Source: Pseudomonas lalkuanensis
GTDB lineage: Bacteria; Pseudomonadota; Gammaproteobacteria; Pseudomonadales; Pseudomonadaceae
DNA length: 64,000 bases
Direction: 5' to 3'
Assembly: GCF_008807375.1 (NCBI RefSeq)
Contig: NZ_CP043311.1
Location: forward strand, 5,746,001 to 5,810,000
Shown: positions 17,356 through 25,716 of the stretch, piece after piece
Numbering within the stretch: the stretch's first letter is position 1
Layout of the letters: the number at the start of each line of letters is the position of its first letter
Position numbers and translations under genes: made by a program
The notes under the pieces: model-generated
The model's database searches: none
What the model saw: the letters and a program-made list of their open reading frames with translations, nothing else
Told to the model about the DNA's origin: nothing

Positions 17356-18366
17356 ATGGCCTTCAACATGCACAACCGTAACCTGCTCAGCCTGATGCAC
17401 CACAGCACCCGCGAGCTGCGTTACCTGCTCGACCTGTCCCGCGACCTGAAGCGCGCCAAGTACACCGGTACCGAGCAACAGCACCTCAAGGGCAACAACA
17501 TTGCGCTGATCTTCGAGAAAACCTCGACCCGTACCCGCTGCGCCTTCGAAGTCGCCGCCTATGACCAGGGCGCCAACGTCACCTACATCGACCCGAACTC
17601 CTCGCAGATCGGCCACAAGGAGTCCATGAAAGACACCGCTCGCGTGCTCGGCCGCATGTACGACGCCATCGAGTACCGTGGCTTCAAGCAGGAAATTGTC
17701 GAAGAACTCGCCAAGTACGCCGGCGTGCCGGTGTTCAACGGCCTGACCGATGAGTACCACCCGACCCAGATGCTCGCCGACGTGCTGACCATGCGTGAGC
17801 ACAGCGACAAGCCCCTGCACGAAATCAGCTACGCCTACCTGGGCGACGCCCGCAACAACATGGGCAACTCCCTGCTGCTGATCGGCGCCAAGCTCGGCAT
17901 GGACGTGCGCATTGCCGCACCGAAAGAGCTCTGGCCCACCGAGGAGCACGTCGCTGCCTGCAGGAAATTCGCTGAAGAAAGCGGGGCCCGCCTCACCATC
18001 ACCGAAGACCCGAAAGCGGCGGTCAAGGGCGTCGACTTCATCCACACCGACGTCTGGGTATCCATGGGCGAGCCGGTGGAAGCCTGGGGCGAGCGCATCA
18101 AGGAACTGCTGCCCTACCAGGTCAACATGGACATGATGAAAGCGTCCGGCAACCCGCGCGTGAAGTTCATGCATTGCCTGCCGGCCTTCCATAACAGCGA
18201 AACCAAGGTCGGCAAGCAGATCGCCGAGCAGTACCCGAACCTGAAGAACGGCATCGAAGTCACCGAAGACGTCTTCGAGTCCCCGTACAACATCGCCTTC
18301 GAGCAGGCGGAAAACCGCATGCACACCATCAAGGCGATCCTCGTTTCGACCCTCGCCGACATGTAA
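17356..18366 (+). CDS. arcB: Catabolic ornithine carbamoyltransferase ArcB
   Basis: 336 residues, the length of the catabolic enzyme. It phosphorolyses citrulline to ornithine and carbamoyl phosphate. The carbamoyl-phosphate loop is [13 protein letters not shown], and the ornithine-side motif is MHCLPAFHN. Ribosome site AAGGAGAAAG lies just upstream. Its place between arcA and arcC, rather than with arginine biosynthesis genes, supports the catabolic assignment over ArgF. Confidence 0.97.
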   Translation: MAFNMHNRNLLSLMHHSTRELRYLLDLSRDLKRAKYTGTEQQHLKGNNIALIFEKTSTRTRCAFEVAAYDQGANVTYIDPNSSQIGHKESMKDTARVLGRMYDAIEYRGFKQEIVEELAKYAGVPVFNGLTDEYHPTQMLADVLTMREHSDKPLHEISYAYLGDARNNMGNSLLLIGAKLGMDVRIAAPKELWPTEEHVAACRKFAEESGARLTITEDPKAAVKGVDFIHTDVWVSMGEPVEAWGERIKELLPYQVNMDMMKASGNPRVKFMHCLPAFHNSETKVGKQIAEQYPNLKNGIEVTEDVFESPYNIAFEQAENRMHTIKAILVSTLADM

Positions 18367-18377
18367 GTCCCGATACG

Positions 18378-18408
18378 CCCCGGACCGCGACAACGTCGCC
18401 GGTCCGGG
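18378..18408 (+). promoter_or_regulatory. Intercistronic hairpin arcB-arcC
   Basis: CCCGGACCG (18379-18387) pairs perfectly with CGGTCCGGG (18400-18408), followed by GCATTTTC. It could act as a weak terminator, mRNA stabiliser or processing site between arcB and arcC. Confidence 0.55.
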
Positions 18409-18438
18409 ACGCATTTTCACCCTCTGGAGGAAATCAAT

Positions 18439-19371
18439 ATGCGTATCGTCGTCGCATTGGGTGGCAACGCCCTGCTGCGTCGTGGCGAGCCCATGACTGC
18501 CGACAACCAGCGCGCCAACGTGAAGATCGCCGCTGAGCAGATCGCCAAGGTCGCGCCGGGCAACGAACTGGTGATCGCCCACGGCAACGGCCCGCAAGTT
18601 GGCCTTCTGGCCCTGCAGGGCGCCGCCTATGACAAGGTCACCCCTTACCCGCTGGACGTTCTGGGTGCCGAGACCGAAGGCATGATCGGCTACATGATCG
18701 AACAGGAAATGGGCAACCTGCTGCCGTTCGAAGTGCCGTTCGCCACCATCCTCACCCAGGTCGAGGTCGACGCCAAGGACCCGGCCTTCCAGAACCCGAC
18801 CAAGCCCATCGGCCCGGTCTACTCCAAGGAAGACGCCGAAGCCCTGGCCAAGGAAAAAGGCTGGAGCATCGCCCCCGACGGGGACAAATTCCGCCGCGTG
18901 GTCGCCAGCCCCCGTCCGAAGCGCATCTTCGAGATCCGTCCGGTAAAGTGGCTGCTGGAGAAAGGCACCGTTGTCATCTGCGCCGGCGGTGGCGGCATCC
19001 CGACCATGTATGACGAATCGGGCAAGAAGCTCTCCGGTGTCGAAGCGGTGATCGACAAGGACCTCTGCTCCTCGCTGCTGGCCCAGGAGCTCGGTGCCGA
19101 CGTGCTGATCATCGCCACTGACGTGGACGCGGCCTACGTCGACTGGGGCAAACCGACCCAGAAGGCCATCGCCCAGGCCCACCCGGACGAACTGGAACGC
19201 CTCGGCTTCGCCGCCGGCTCCATGGGTCCGAAAGTCCAGGCCGCCATGGAGTTCGCCCGCAACACCGGCAAGGATGCCGTCATCGGTTCCCTGGAAAACA
19301 TCGTCGCAATCACCGAAGGCAAGTCCGGTACCCGCGTCAGCACCAGGAAGGCCGGTATCGAGTACCGTTGA
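18439..19371 (+). CDS. arcC: Carbamate kinase ArcC
   Basis: 310 residues, typical for the amino-acid-kinase fold enzyme. It converts carbamoyl phosphate and ADP to ATP, CO2 and ammonia, the energy-yielding step. The N-terminal glycine loop is [13 protein letters not shown]. The nucleotide-binding region includes [12 protein letters not shown] and [14 protein letters not shown]. The GGAGGAAAT ribosome site is strong. Last gene of arcDABC, followed by a REP palindrome. Confidence 0.97.
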   Translation: MRIVVALGGNALLRRGEPMTADNQRANVKIAAEQIAKVAPGNELVIAHGNGPQVGLLALQGAAYDKVTPYPLDVLGAETEGMIGYMIEQEMGNLLPFEVPFATILTQVEVDAKDPAFQNPTKPIGPVYSKEDAEALAKEKGWSIAPDGDKFRRVVASPRPKRIFEIRPVKWLLEKGTVVICAGGGGIPTMYDESGKKLSGVEAVIDKDLCSSLLAQELGADVLIIATDVDAAYVDWGKPTQKAIAQAHPDELERLGFAAGSMGPKVQAAMEFARNTGKDAVIGSLENIVAITEGKSGTRVSTRKAGIEYR

Positions 19372-19392
19372 TCCACAAGTGTCGCCTCCCCT

Positions 19393-19430
19393 GTAGGAGC
19401 GAATTCATTCGCGAATGAATTCGCTCCTAC
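19393..19430. repeat. REP-type palindrome, perfect 38 bp
   Basis: Two 19-base arms are exact reverse complements (GTAGGAGCGAATTCATTCG and its mirror). It lies 22 bases after arcC. The same core recurs at 21583, 36998, 45362, 56187 and 61033. Confidence 0.85.
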
Positions 19431-19664
19431 AATCGATCTCCTCCCTTTCGTCCGCCTCCCCAAATCTCCCGCCGAATGACCAAAGGAGTGACTTGATAGT
19501 CATACCCCGCGTCAGGTAGACATCCCGTTCATTCGAGCTGCCACCTGGCTCATGCCACCTGGCCCGTGACGCTTGACCCCGCAAATTGCCGCCCCGACAC
19601 GCGGCGCCCCGTGGGCAAGCCATCCCGCCGGCATGAGATGGTCTTTTTGAGGAGTTTCCCAGAG

Positions 19665-21572
19665 ATGTCCCGACTTCCAGTGATTGTGGGTTTTGGCGGC
19701 TACAACGCGGCTGGGCGAAGCTCGTTCCACCACGGCTTCCGCCGCATCGTGATCGAGACCCTGGACGCCCAGGCCCGCCAGGAAACCCTGGCCGGCCTCG
19801 CTGTGATGACGAAACTGGTATCGGTGACCGATGGCCAGTACCTGGATGCCGACGGCAAGGTCCTGACCTTGGCCGAGATCGAGATGCGCTACTCCGCTGA
19901 AATCCTCGATGCCACCCTGGTGCGTCGCATCGGCAAGCAGCATCTGGATGTGGACGCCGCCCACTGGCAGAAGAACCTCAGCGTTTCGGCCGCAGACGGC
20001 GAGGCGCTCAGCTTCATCACTTCGCGCAAGCAACTCCCCGAACCGCTGCCGGCCAACTGGGAAGTGGAAACCCTGGACAACGGTGAAGTGCGCGTGACCC
20101 TGAAGGGCGCCTGCGACTTCAAGGTGGACAGCTACCGCGAGCTGCCGGTGAAGTCCGCCGGCCAGTTGCCCACCGGTTTCGAGCCGGGCGAGCTGTACAA
20201 CTCCCGCTTCCACCCGCGCGGCCTGCAGATGTCGGTGGTCGCGGCTACCGACGCCATCCGTTCCATCGGCCTGCCGTGGAAAGACATCGTCGACCGCGTG
20301 CAGCCCGACGAAATTGCCGTGTTCTCCGGCAGCATCATGAGCCAGCTGGACGAGAACGGTTTCGGCGGCATGATGCAGTCGCGCCTGAAGGGCGGCCGCG
20401 TCACCGCCAAGCAGTGCCCGCTGGGCCTGAACACCATGCCCGCCGACTTCATCAACGCCTACGTGCTAGGCAGTGTCGGCACCACCGGCAGCGTCACCGG
20501 CGCCTGCGCCACCTTCCTCTACAACCTGCAGAAGGGCATCGAGCTCATCACCTCCGGCCGCGCCCGCGTGGCCCTGATCGGCAACGCGGAAGCGCCGATC
20601 AACCAGGAATGCATCGACGGCTACGGCGCCATGGGCGCCCTGGCTACCGAGGAAGGCCTGCGCCAGCTCGGCGGCCGCGAAGACGTCGACTTCCGTCGCG
20701 CCAGCCGCCCCTTCGGCGAAAACTGTGGCTTCACCCTGGCCGAGTCCAGCCAGTACGTGGTGCTGATGGACGACGCGCTGGCCCTGGAACTGGGTGCCGA
20801 TATCCATGGTGCGGTGACCGATGTGTTCATCAACGCCGACGGCTTCAAGAAATCCATCTCCGCCCCCGGCCCGGGCAACTACCTGACCCTGGCCAAGGCC
20901 GTGGCCTCCGCTGCCCAATTGATCGGCGCGGACGGCGTGCGCGAGCGCAGCTTCGTCCATGCCCACGGCTCCAGCACCCCGGCCAACCGCGTTACCGAAT
21001 CCGAACTGCTGGACCGCGTTGCCGCTGCTTTCGGCATCGAGCAATGGCCCGTCGCAGCGGTCAAGGCCTATGTCGGTCACTCCCTGGCAACCGCCAGCGG
21101 CGACCAGGTGATCGCGGCCCTGGGCACTTTCAAGTACGGCATCCTGCCGGGTATCAAGACCATCGACCGAGTGGCCGACGACGTCCACCGCGAGCACCTG
21201 TCCATCGAAACCCGCGACCGGGTCCTGGGCGATCGCCAGCTGGACGTCTGCTTCATCAACTCCAAGGGCTTCGGCGGCAACAACGCCACAGGTGTGGTCA
21301 TCTCCCCGCGCCAGGCCGAGAAGATGCTGAAGAAGCGCTACGGCGAGGCCGCCTTCGCCGCCTACTGCGCCAAGCGCGAAAAGACCCGCGCCAATGCCGA
21401 GGAGTACGATCGCCGCGCCCGCCAGGGTGAGCTCGACATCATCTACAACTTCGGCAACGACCTGATCGACGAGCAGCAGATCGAGCTGAGCCCCGAAGGC
21501 ATCCAGGTGCCCGGCTTCGCCCAGACGCTGCGCTACAAGAAGGACGAGCGCTTCGCCGATATGCTGGATTGA
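19665..21572 (+). CDS. fabY: Beta-ketoacyl-ACP synthase FabY
   Basis: 635 residues from MSRLPVIVGFGG; 33 codons of upstream open frame have no support. The thiolase-fold condensing enzyme shows the nucleophile Cys281 in TGACATFLYN and two catalytic histidines in HAHGSSTPANRV and KAYVGHSLATASG, the Cys-His-His triad of decarboxylating synthases. It corresponds by position to PA5174, shown to be FabY, the synthase that condenses acetyl-CoA with malonyl-ACP to start fatty acid synthesis in P. aeruginosa. It is larger than FabB/FabF because of N- and C-terminal extensions. A REP and a terminator follow. Confidence 0.9.
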   Translation: MSRLPVIVGFGGYNAAGRSSFHHGFRRIVIETLDAQARQETLAGLAVMTKLVSVTDGQYLDADGKVLTLAEIEMRYSAEILDATLVRRIGKQHLDVDAAHWQKNLSVSAADGEALSFITSRKQLPEPLPANWEVETLDNGEVRVTLKGACDFKVDSYRELPVKSAGQLPTGFEPGELYNSRFHPRGLQMSVVAATDAIRSIGLPWKDIVDRVQPDEIAVFSGSIMSQLDENGFGGMMQSRLKGGRVTAKQCPLGLNTMPADFINAYVLGSVGTTGSVTGACATFLYNLQKGIELITSGRARVALIGNAEAPINQECIDGYGAMGALATEEGLRQLGGREDVDFRRASRPFGENCGFTLAESSQYVVLMDDALALELGADIHGAVTDVFINADGFKKSISAPGPGNYLTLAKAVASAAQLIGADGVRERSFVHAHGSSTPANRVTESELLDRVAAAFGIEQWPVAAVKAYVGHSLATASGDQVIAALGTFKYGILPGIKTIDRVADDVHREHLSIETRDRVLGDRQLDVCFINSKGFGGNNATGVVISPRQAEKMLKKRYGEAAFAAYCAKREKTRANAEEYDRRARQGELDIIYNFGNDLIDEQQIELSPEGIQVPGFAQTLRYKKDERFADMLD

Positions 21573-21582
21573 GGTGTTTTCC

Positions 21583-21626
21583 CCTGTGGGAGCGATTTCA
21601 ATCGCGAATGAATTCGCTCCCACAGG
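21583..21626. repeat. REP-type palindrome
   Basis: An imperfect palindrome begins CCTGTGGGAGCGATTTCAAT and ends with GAATTCGCTCCCACAGG. It lies directly after fabY. Confidence 0.8.
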
Positions 21627-21639
21627 AAAACCACCCATG

Positions 21640-21666
21640 AAAAAGGGCCCCTTTGGGGCCCTTTGT
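21640..21666. terminator. Bidirectional intrinsic terminator between fabY and cysQ
   Basis: AAAGGGCCCC and GGGGCCCTTT form a perfect stem around TTT, with an A tract on one side and T residues on the other. It serves the two convergent genes. Confidence 0.85.
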
Positions 21667-21680
21667 CGTTTCCGGCGTTC

Positions 21681-22502
21681 TCAGTCCAGCGCGCGCGCCA
21701 GCTGGATCAGTTCCGCGCGCCATTCTGCAGCCACCGGCAGCGCCAGGAAGGAAGGATTGAGGAAGCCCTCGCGTGCCTCATAGGCCAGCGGCTTGCCGGC
21801 AAGGTCGAGGACTTCGCCGCCAGCGCCTTCAAGCACGCCCTGGGCAGCAGCCGTGTCCCACTGGGACGTCGGCGCCAGGCGCGGATAGCAATCGGCGGAA
21901 CCCTCGGCCAACAGGCAGAACTTCAGCGAGCTGCCGATACTGGCCAGCTGCAGATCACCAAAACGCTCGGCCAGCCAGGCCAGCAGACGCTCCTGGGCCG
22001 GGCTCGAATGGCGCTTGCTGGCGACCACGGTGAAAGCCTCGTCCGGCGCGACACGCACGCTGACTTCAAAGGGTTCCTCATCGACATCCTGGCACCAGGC
22101 GCCCATACCGGCGCCGCCGTAGTAGCAACGCCCGGTCACCGGCATGCCGACCACGCCGAACACCACCCGGCCACCTTCCACCAGCGCCACGTTGACGGTG
22201 AACTCGTCGCTGCCGGAGATGAATTCCTTGGTGCCATCCAGCGGGTCCACCAGCCACCAGCGCTGCCAGGCGGCGCGTTCGGCCAGGGGAATGTTCGCCG
22301 CCTCTTCGGACAGGACCGGAATGCCACCGTCCAGCGCGGCCAGGCCGGCATCCAGCACTTTGTGGGCGGCCAGGTCTGCGGCGGTGACAGGAGAAGCGTC
22401 ATCCTTCTCGGTCACGGCCAGGTCGCCACCCCAGAACGGCAGGATGGCCTCGCCGGCCTGGCGCACCAGGTCGATGACGGCAGGAAGCAGAGGATGGGTC
22501 AC
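21681..22502 (-). CDS. cysQ: 3'(2'),5'-bisphosphate nucleotidase CysQ
   Basis: 273 residues of the inositol monophosphatase superfamily. The lithium-sensitive metal site shows as VDPLDGTKEFISGSDEFTVN and the C-terminal CYPRLAPTSQWDTAAAQGVLEGAGG. It removes phosphate from 3'-phosphoadenosine 5'-phosphate, the by-product of sulfate assimilation and sulfotransferase reactions. Its start overlaps the nudE stop by four bases, so the two are co-transcribed. Confidence 0.95.
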   Translation of the reverse strand: MTHPLLPAVIDLVRQAGEAILPFWGGDLAVTEKDDASPVTAADLAAHKVLDAGLAALDGGIPVLSEEAANIPLAERAAWQRWWLVDPLDGTKEFISGSDEFTVNVALVEGGRVVFGVVGMPVTGRCYYGGAGMGAWCQDVDEEPFEVSVRVAPDEAFTVVASKRHSSPAQERLLAWLAERFGDLQLASIGSSLKFCLLAEGSADCYPRLAPTSQWDTAAAQGVLEGAGGEVLDLAGKPLAYEAREGFLNPSFLALPVAAEWRAELIQLARALD

Positions 22503-23065
22503 GATTGGTACTCCCCACGTTGGGTCAGCAGGTCCCGGGTCAGATAGAGCGCAGCCAGGGCACGCCCTTCGCTGAATTGCTGGTGCTGGGCGAGGCTGGA
22601 CAGCTCGCGCAGGCTGATGCGGTCGACCCGCAGCGGTTCCGGCTCATCGCCGGGAAGGCTTTCTTCATAGAGGTCGCGGGCCAGGACCACTTGGATCTTC
22701 TGGCTCATGTACCCCGGAGACAGGGACAGCTCGGTGAGGTGCTCCAGTTGGCGCGCACCAAACCCGGCTTCTTCCTTGAGCTCGCGGTTGGCGGCGGCGA
22801 GCACGTCCTCGCCCGGTTCGATCAGGCCCTTGGGCAGGGACAGCTGGTAGTCGTCGGTACCGGCGCAGTACTCCTCCACCAGGAGCACGTGCTCGGCATC
22901 GGCCATGGCCACCACCATCACGGCGCCGTAGCCGGAACCCTTGCCCACCAGGCGTTCGTAAGTGCGCTCGACGCCATTGGCGAAGCGCAACTGCAGCTCT
23001 TCGACACGGAACAGACGGCTGCTCGCGACGATTTCGCGAGCGAGCACCGTGGGCTTCTGACGCAT
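22499..23065 (-). CDS. nudE: ADP compounds hydrolase NudE
   Basis: 188 residues. The Nudix box is complete: GLIEPGEDVLAAANRELKEE followed by AGF. The family hydrolyses ADP-ribose, NADH and Ap3A. It is the upstream member of the nudE-cysQ pair, as in other gammaproteobacteria, and diverges from the HAD phosphatase gene, with about 120 bases between them. Confidence 0.94.
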   Translation of the reverse strand: MRQKPTVLAREIVASSRLFRVEELQLRFANGVERTYERLVGKGSGYGAVMVVAMADAEHVLLVEEYCAGTDDYQLSLPKGLIEPGEDVLAAANRELKEEAGFGARQLEHLTELSLSPGYMSQKIQVVLARDLYEESLPGDEPEPLRVDRISLRELSSLAQHQQFSEGRALAALYLTRDLLTQRGEYQS

Positions 23066-23185
23066 AACGGACTCCTTGGCATGACCGGCGGGTTATCATA
23101 CCCCGCCTTTGCGCTTTGTCCGTGCTGGAGATTGCACGCCAGCGACGGTCAGCGACGCAATGACGACAGCCCACCGCAACCACCG

Positions 23186-23857
23186 ATGCCGACCATGCAG
23201 CAACTGCCCTGGAACGAGATCGACACCGTCCTGCTCGACATGGACGGCACCTTGCTCGACCTGCACTTCGACAACCACTTCTGGCTGGAGTACCTGCCGC
23301 AGCGCTATGCCGAACACCACGGCATCAGCCGCGAACTGGCCGAGGCCGAACTGCTGCCGCTGTTCCGCGACAATGCCGGCCAGTTGAACTGGTACTGCAC
23401 GGACTTCTGGAGCCGCGAACTGCGCCTGTCGATCCGCGACCTCAAGCGCGAGGTGGCGCACCTGATCGCCCTGCGGCCGGATGCCGACCTGTTTCTCGCC
23501 GCCCTGCGCCGCGCGGGCAAGCGCGTGGCGCTGATCACCAACGCCCACCGCGACTCGTTGTCACTGAAGATGGAACGGGTGCACCTGGCGCCCTGGTTCG
23601 ACCGCCTGATCAGCTCCCACGATTATGGCTATCCCAAGGAAGACCAGCAGTTCTGGGAAGCCCTGCAGGAGGACTTCGGCTTCGACGCGGCGCGCAGCCT
23701 GTTCATCGATGACAGCCTGCCGATCCTGCGCAGCGCACAACGCTATGGCATTGCACAGCTGCTGGCCGTACGCGAGCCGGACAGCCGCAAGGGCCCGAAG
23801 GACACCGAGGAATTCACCGCGGTGGAGAGCTATCGCACCCTGATCGAGGGGCTCTGA
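23186..23857 (+). CDS. HAD-superfamily hydrolase, YrfG/GMP-IMP nucleotidase-like
   Basis: 223 residues from the ATG at 23186; a second ATG three codons later is equally possible. The open frame upstream runs antisense through nudE and is not used. HAD motif I is LLDMDGTLLDL with both aspartates, motif II is ALITNAH, motif III is the Lys of YPKED, and motif IV is LFIDDSLPIL. The wording DLHFDNHFWLEYLPQRYA matches the YrfG group, which dephosphorylates purine monophosphates. Substrate is inferred from family only. Confidence 0.87.
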   Translation: MPTMQQLPWNEIDTVLLDMDGTLLDLHFDNHFWLEYLPQRYAEHHGISRELAEAELLPLFRDNAGQLNWYCTDFWSRELRLSIRDLKREVAHLIALRPDADLFLAALRRAGKRVALITNAHRDSLSLKMERVHLAPWFDRLISSHDYGYPKEDQQFWEALQEDFGFDAARSLFIDDSLPILRSAQRYGIAQLLAVREPDSRKGPKDTEEFTAVESYRTLIEGL

Positions 23858-23878
23858 CCTTTCCGCAGAGGAACCGGC

Positions 23879-24775
23879 ATGGACATCAAGCAACTCAAGT
23901 TCCTCATCGCACTGGAGGAAACCCGCCACTTCGGGCAAGCCGCCGCGCGCTGCCATGTCACCCAGCCGACGCTTTCCATGCGCCTGCGCAGCCTGGAAGA
24001 AGAGCTGGGCCTGGAACTGGTGGTTCGCGGCCAGCGCTTCGAAGGTTTCACCGACGCCGGCCTGCGCGTGCTGGCCTGGGCGCGCAGCCTGCTGGCGGCG
24101 CACGACGGTCTCTACGCCGAGGCGGCTGCTTGCCGCGGCCAACTGGTCGGCACCCTGCGCCTGGGCGTGGTGCCACTCGCCGGCTTCGACCCCATGCGCC
24201 TGGTAGAGGCCTTTTCCGGCCCGCACCCGAGCCTGCGCTTCCAGTTGTTCTCGATGAGCTCCGAACAGATCCTCGAAGGCCTGGCGCGCAACCAGCTGGA
24301 CCTGGGCCTGTCCTATCTCGACCGCCTGGATCGCGAGCATTTCGAAAGCCTGGAGCTGGCGCAGACGCGAATGGGCCTGCTGCACGACCGCCGCCACTTC
24401 AGCTTCGATGTGCCAGCCCTGCCCTGGGAACGCCTGGTGGACCTGCCCCTGGGGCTGCTCTCCGGCGGCATGCACTTCCGTCAGTCCATCGACCATGGCT
24501 TCCGCAGCCGCGGCCTGTCGCCCCAGCCCCGCCTGGAAACCGATGCCGTGCACCAGCTGCTGCAGGCCGTCAGTGCCGGCCTGTGCTGCGCCATCATGCC
24601 GCTGGACAGCGGCCTCGACGACTTCACCGAGCACCTGGCGCTGACGCCCATAGAGGACGCCCGCACCCTGGCGCCGCTGGGCCTGATCCTGCGCCGTGGC
24701 GCGCCCCGCTCGGCGCTCGCCGATGCCTGCTTCTCCGAAGCCCGGGCCTTGCTGGAACCTGGCCGCTGCTCTTGA
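23879..24775 (+). CDS. LysR-family transcriptional regulator
   Basis: 298 residues. The N-terminal winged helix-turn-helix is MDIKQLKFLIALEETRHFGQ, then AAARCHVTQPTLSMRLRSLEE. The effector-binding domain follows from about residue 90. It lies 21 bases after the HAD gene in the same orientation and 95 bases before fdhD. PAO1 has a LysR gene here (about PA5179); lysM, which I recall just before it, is absent. Target unknown. Confidence 0.92.
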   Translation: MDIKQLKFLIALEETRHFGQAAARCHVTQPTLSMRLRSLEEELGLELVVRGQRFEGFTDAGLRVLAWARSLLAAHDGLYAEAAACRGQLVGTLRLGVVPLAGFDPMRLVEAFSGPHPSLRFQLFSMSSEQILEGLARNQLDLGLSYLDRLDREHFESLELAQTRMGLLHDRRHFSFDVPALPWERLVDLPLGLLSGGMHFRQSIDHGFRSRGLSPQPRLETDAVHQLLQAVSAGLCCAIMPLDSGLDDFTEHLALTPIEDARTLAPLGLILRRGAPRSALADACFSEARALLEPGRCS

Positions 24776-24870
24776 TAAACGCGCTCGATCAGTGAATCGG
24801 GAATAGCGATTAGACGCCCTTGCCAGAGGGGCCTAGGATGGCTGAGTCAAACCGTCGCAGAGGCAGAACC

Positions 24871-25716
24871 ATGCCGAGCCCAGACGCCAAGCGCCATCTC
24901 ACTGCTGTGGATAACCCGACCGAACCGACCGGCTATCAGTACGCCGAGCTGGACGGCGAAGCGCGTGTGGAAGATGCCGCCCTGGCTGAAGAGTGCGCCC
25001 TGGCCATTTCCTACAACGGCATCAGCTATGCCGTCATGATGGTTTCCCCCAGCGCCCTGGAAGACTTCGTTGCCGGCTTCAGCCTGACCAGCGCGGTGGT
25101 GCAATCCATCGACGACATCTATGACATCCAGATCGAAGGCGAAGGCATCGCCCTGCACGCCGAAGTGGATATCGGCAATCGCGCCTTCTGGTCGCTCAAG
25201 GAGCAGCGCCGCAACCTGGCCGGCACCACCGGCTGCGGCCTCTGTGGCGTGGAAGCACTGGAACAGGCGTTGCCCGAACTGCGCTCCCTGGACCCAGCGC
25301 CCCTGCCGCCCGCCAAGCACTTCGTGGACCTGCGCCAGCGCATCAACGAGGCCCAGGAACTGGCCCGGCGCAGCGGCGCCTTGCACGCCGCGCTGTTCGT
25401 CGATGCCGATGGCACGCTGCGCCTGTGCCGCGAAGACATCGGCCGTCACAATGCCCTGGACAAGCTGATCGGCGCCCTGCTGCGACAAGGTCTGGACCCA
25501 CGCGCCGGTTTCGCCGTGGTCACCAGCCGCTGCAGCCTGGAACTCATCCACAAGGCGGTACGCGCGGGCCTGTCCACCCTGGTCAGCCTGTCCGCGCCCA
25601 CCACCCTGACCGTGGAATGGGCCCGCCGGCACCACCTCAACCTCATCCATTTGCCCCATCACAGCGCCCCCCGGGTCTACAGCCCGGCGCCGCAAGCGAA
25701 AGCCGACATCGAATGA
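24871..25716 (+). CDS. fdhD: Formate dehydrogenase accessory sulfurtransferase FdhD
   Basis: 281 residues from MPSPDAKRHL, preceded by GAGGC; two upstream in-frame ATGs are weaker. The essential pair Cys122-x-x-Cys125 is in TTGCGLCGVEAL. FEDIGRHNALDKL-like sequence (CREDIGRHNALDKLIGALL) and VTSRCSLELIHKAVRAG are family hallmarks. It passes sulfur from IscS to the bis-MGD molybdenum cofactor. It overlaps the next gene, a bis-MGD enzyme, by ATGA, so that protein is its likely client. Confidence 0.93.
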   Translation: MPSPDAKRHLTAVDNPTEPTGYQYAELDGEARVEDAALAEECALAISYNGISYAVMMVSPSALEDFVAGFSLTSAVVQSIDDIYDIQIEGEGIALHAEVDIGNRAFWSLKEQRRNLAGTTGCGLCGVEALEQALPELRSLDPAPLPPAKHFVDLRQRINEAQELARRSGALHAALFVDADGTLRLCREDIGRHNALDKLIGALLRQGLDPRAGFAVVTSRCSLELIHKAVRAGLSTLVSLSAPTTLTVEWARRHHLNLIHLPHHSAPRVYSPAPQAKADIE

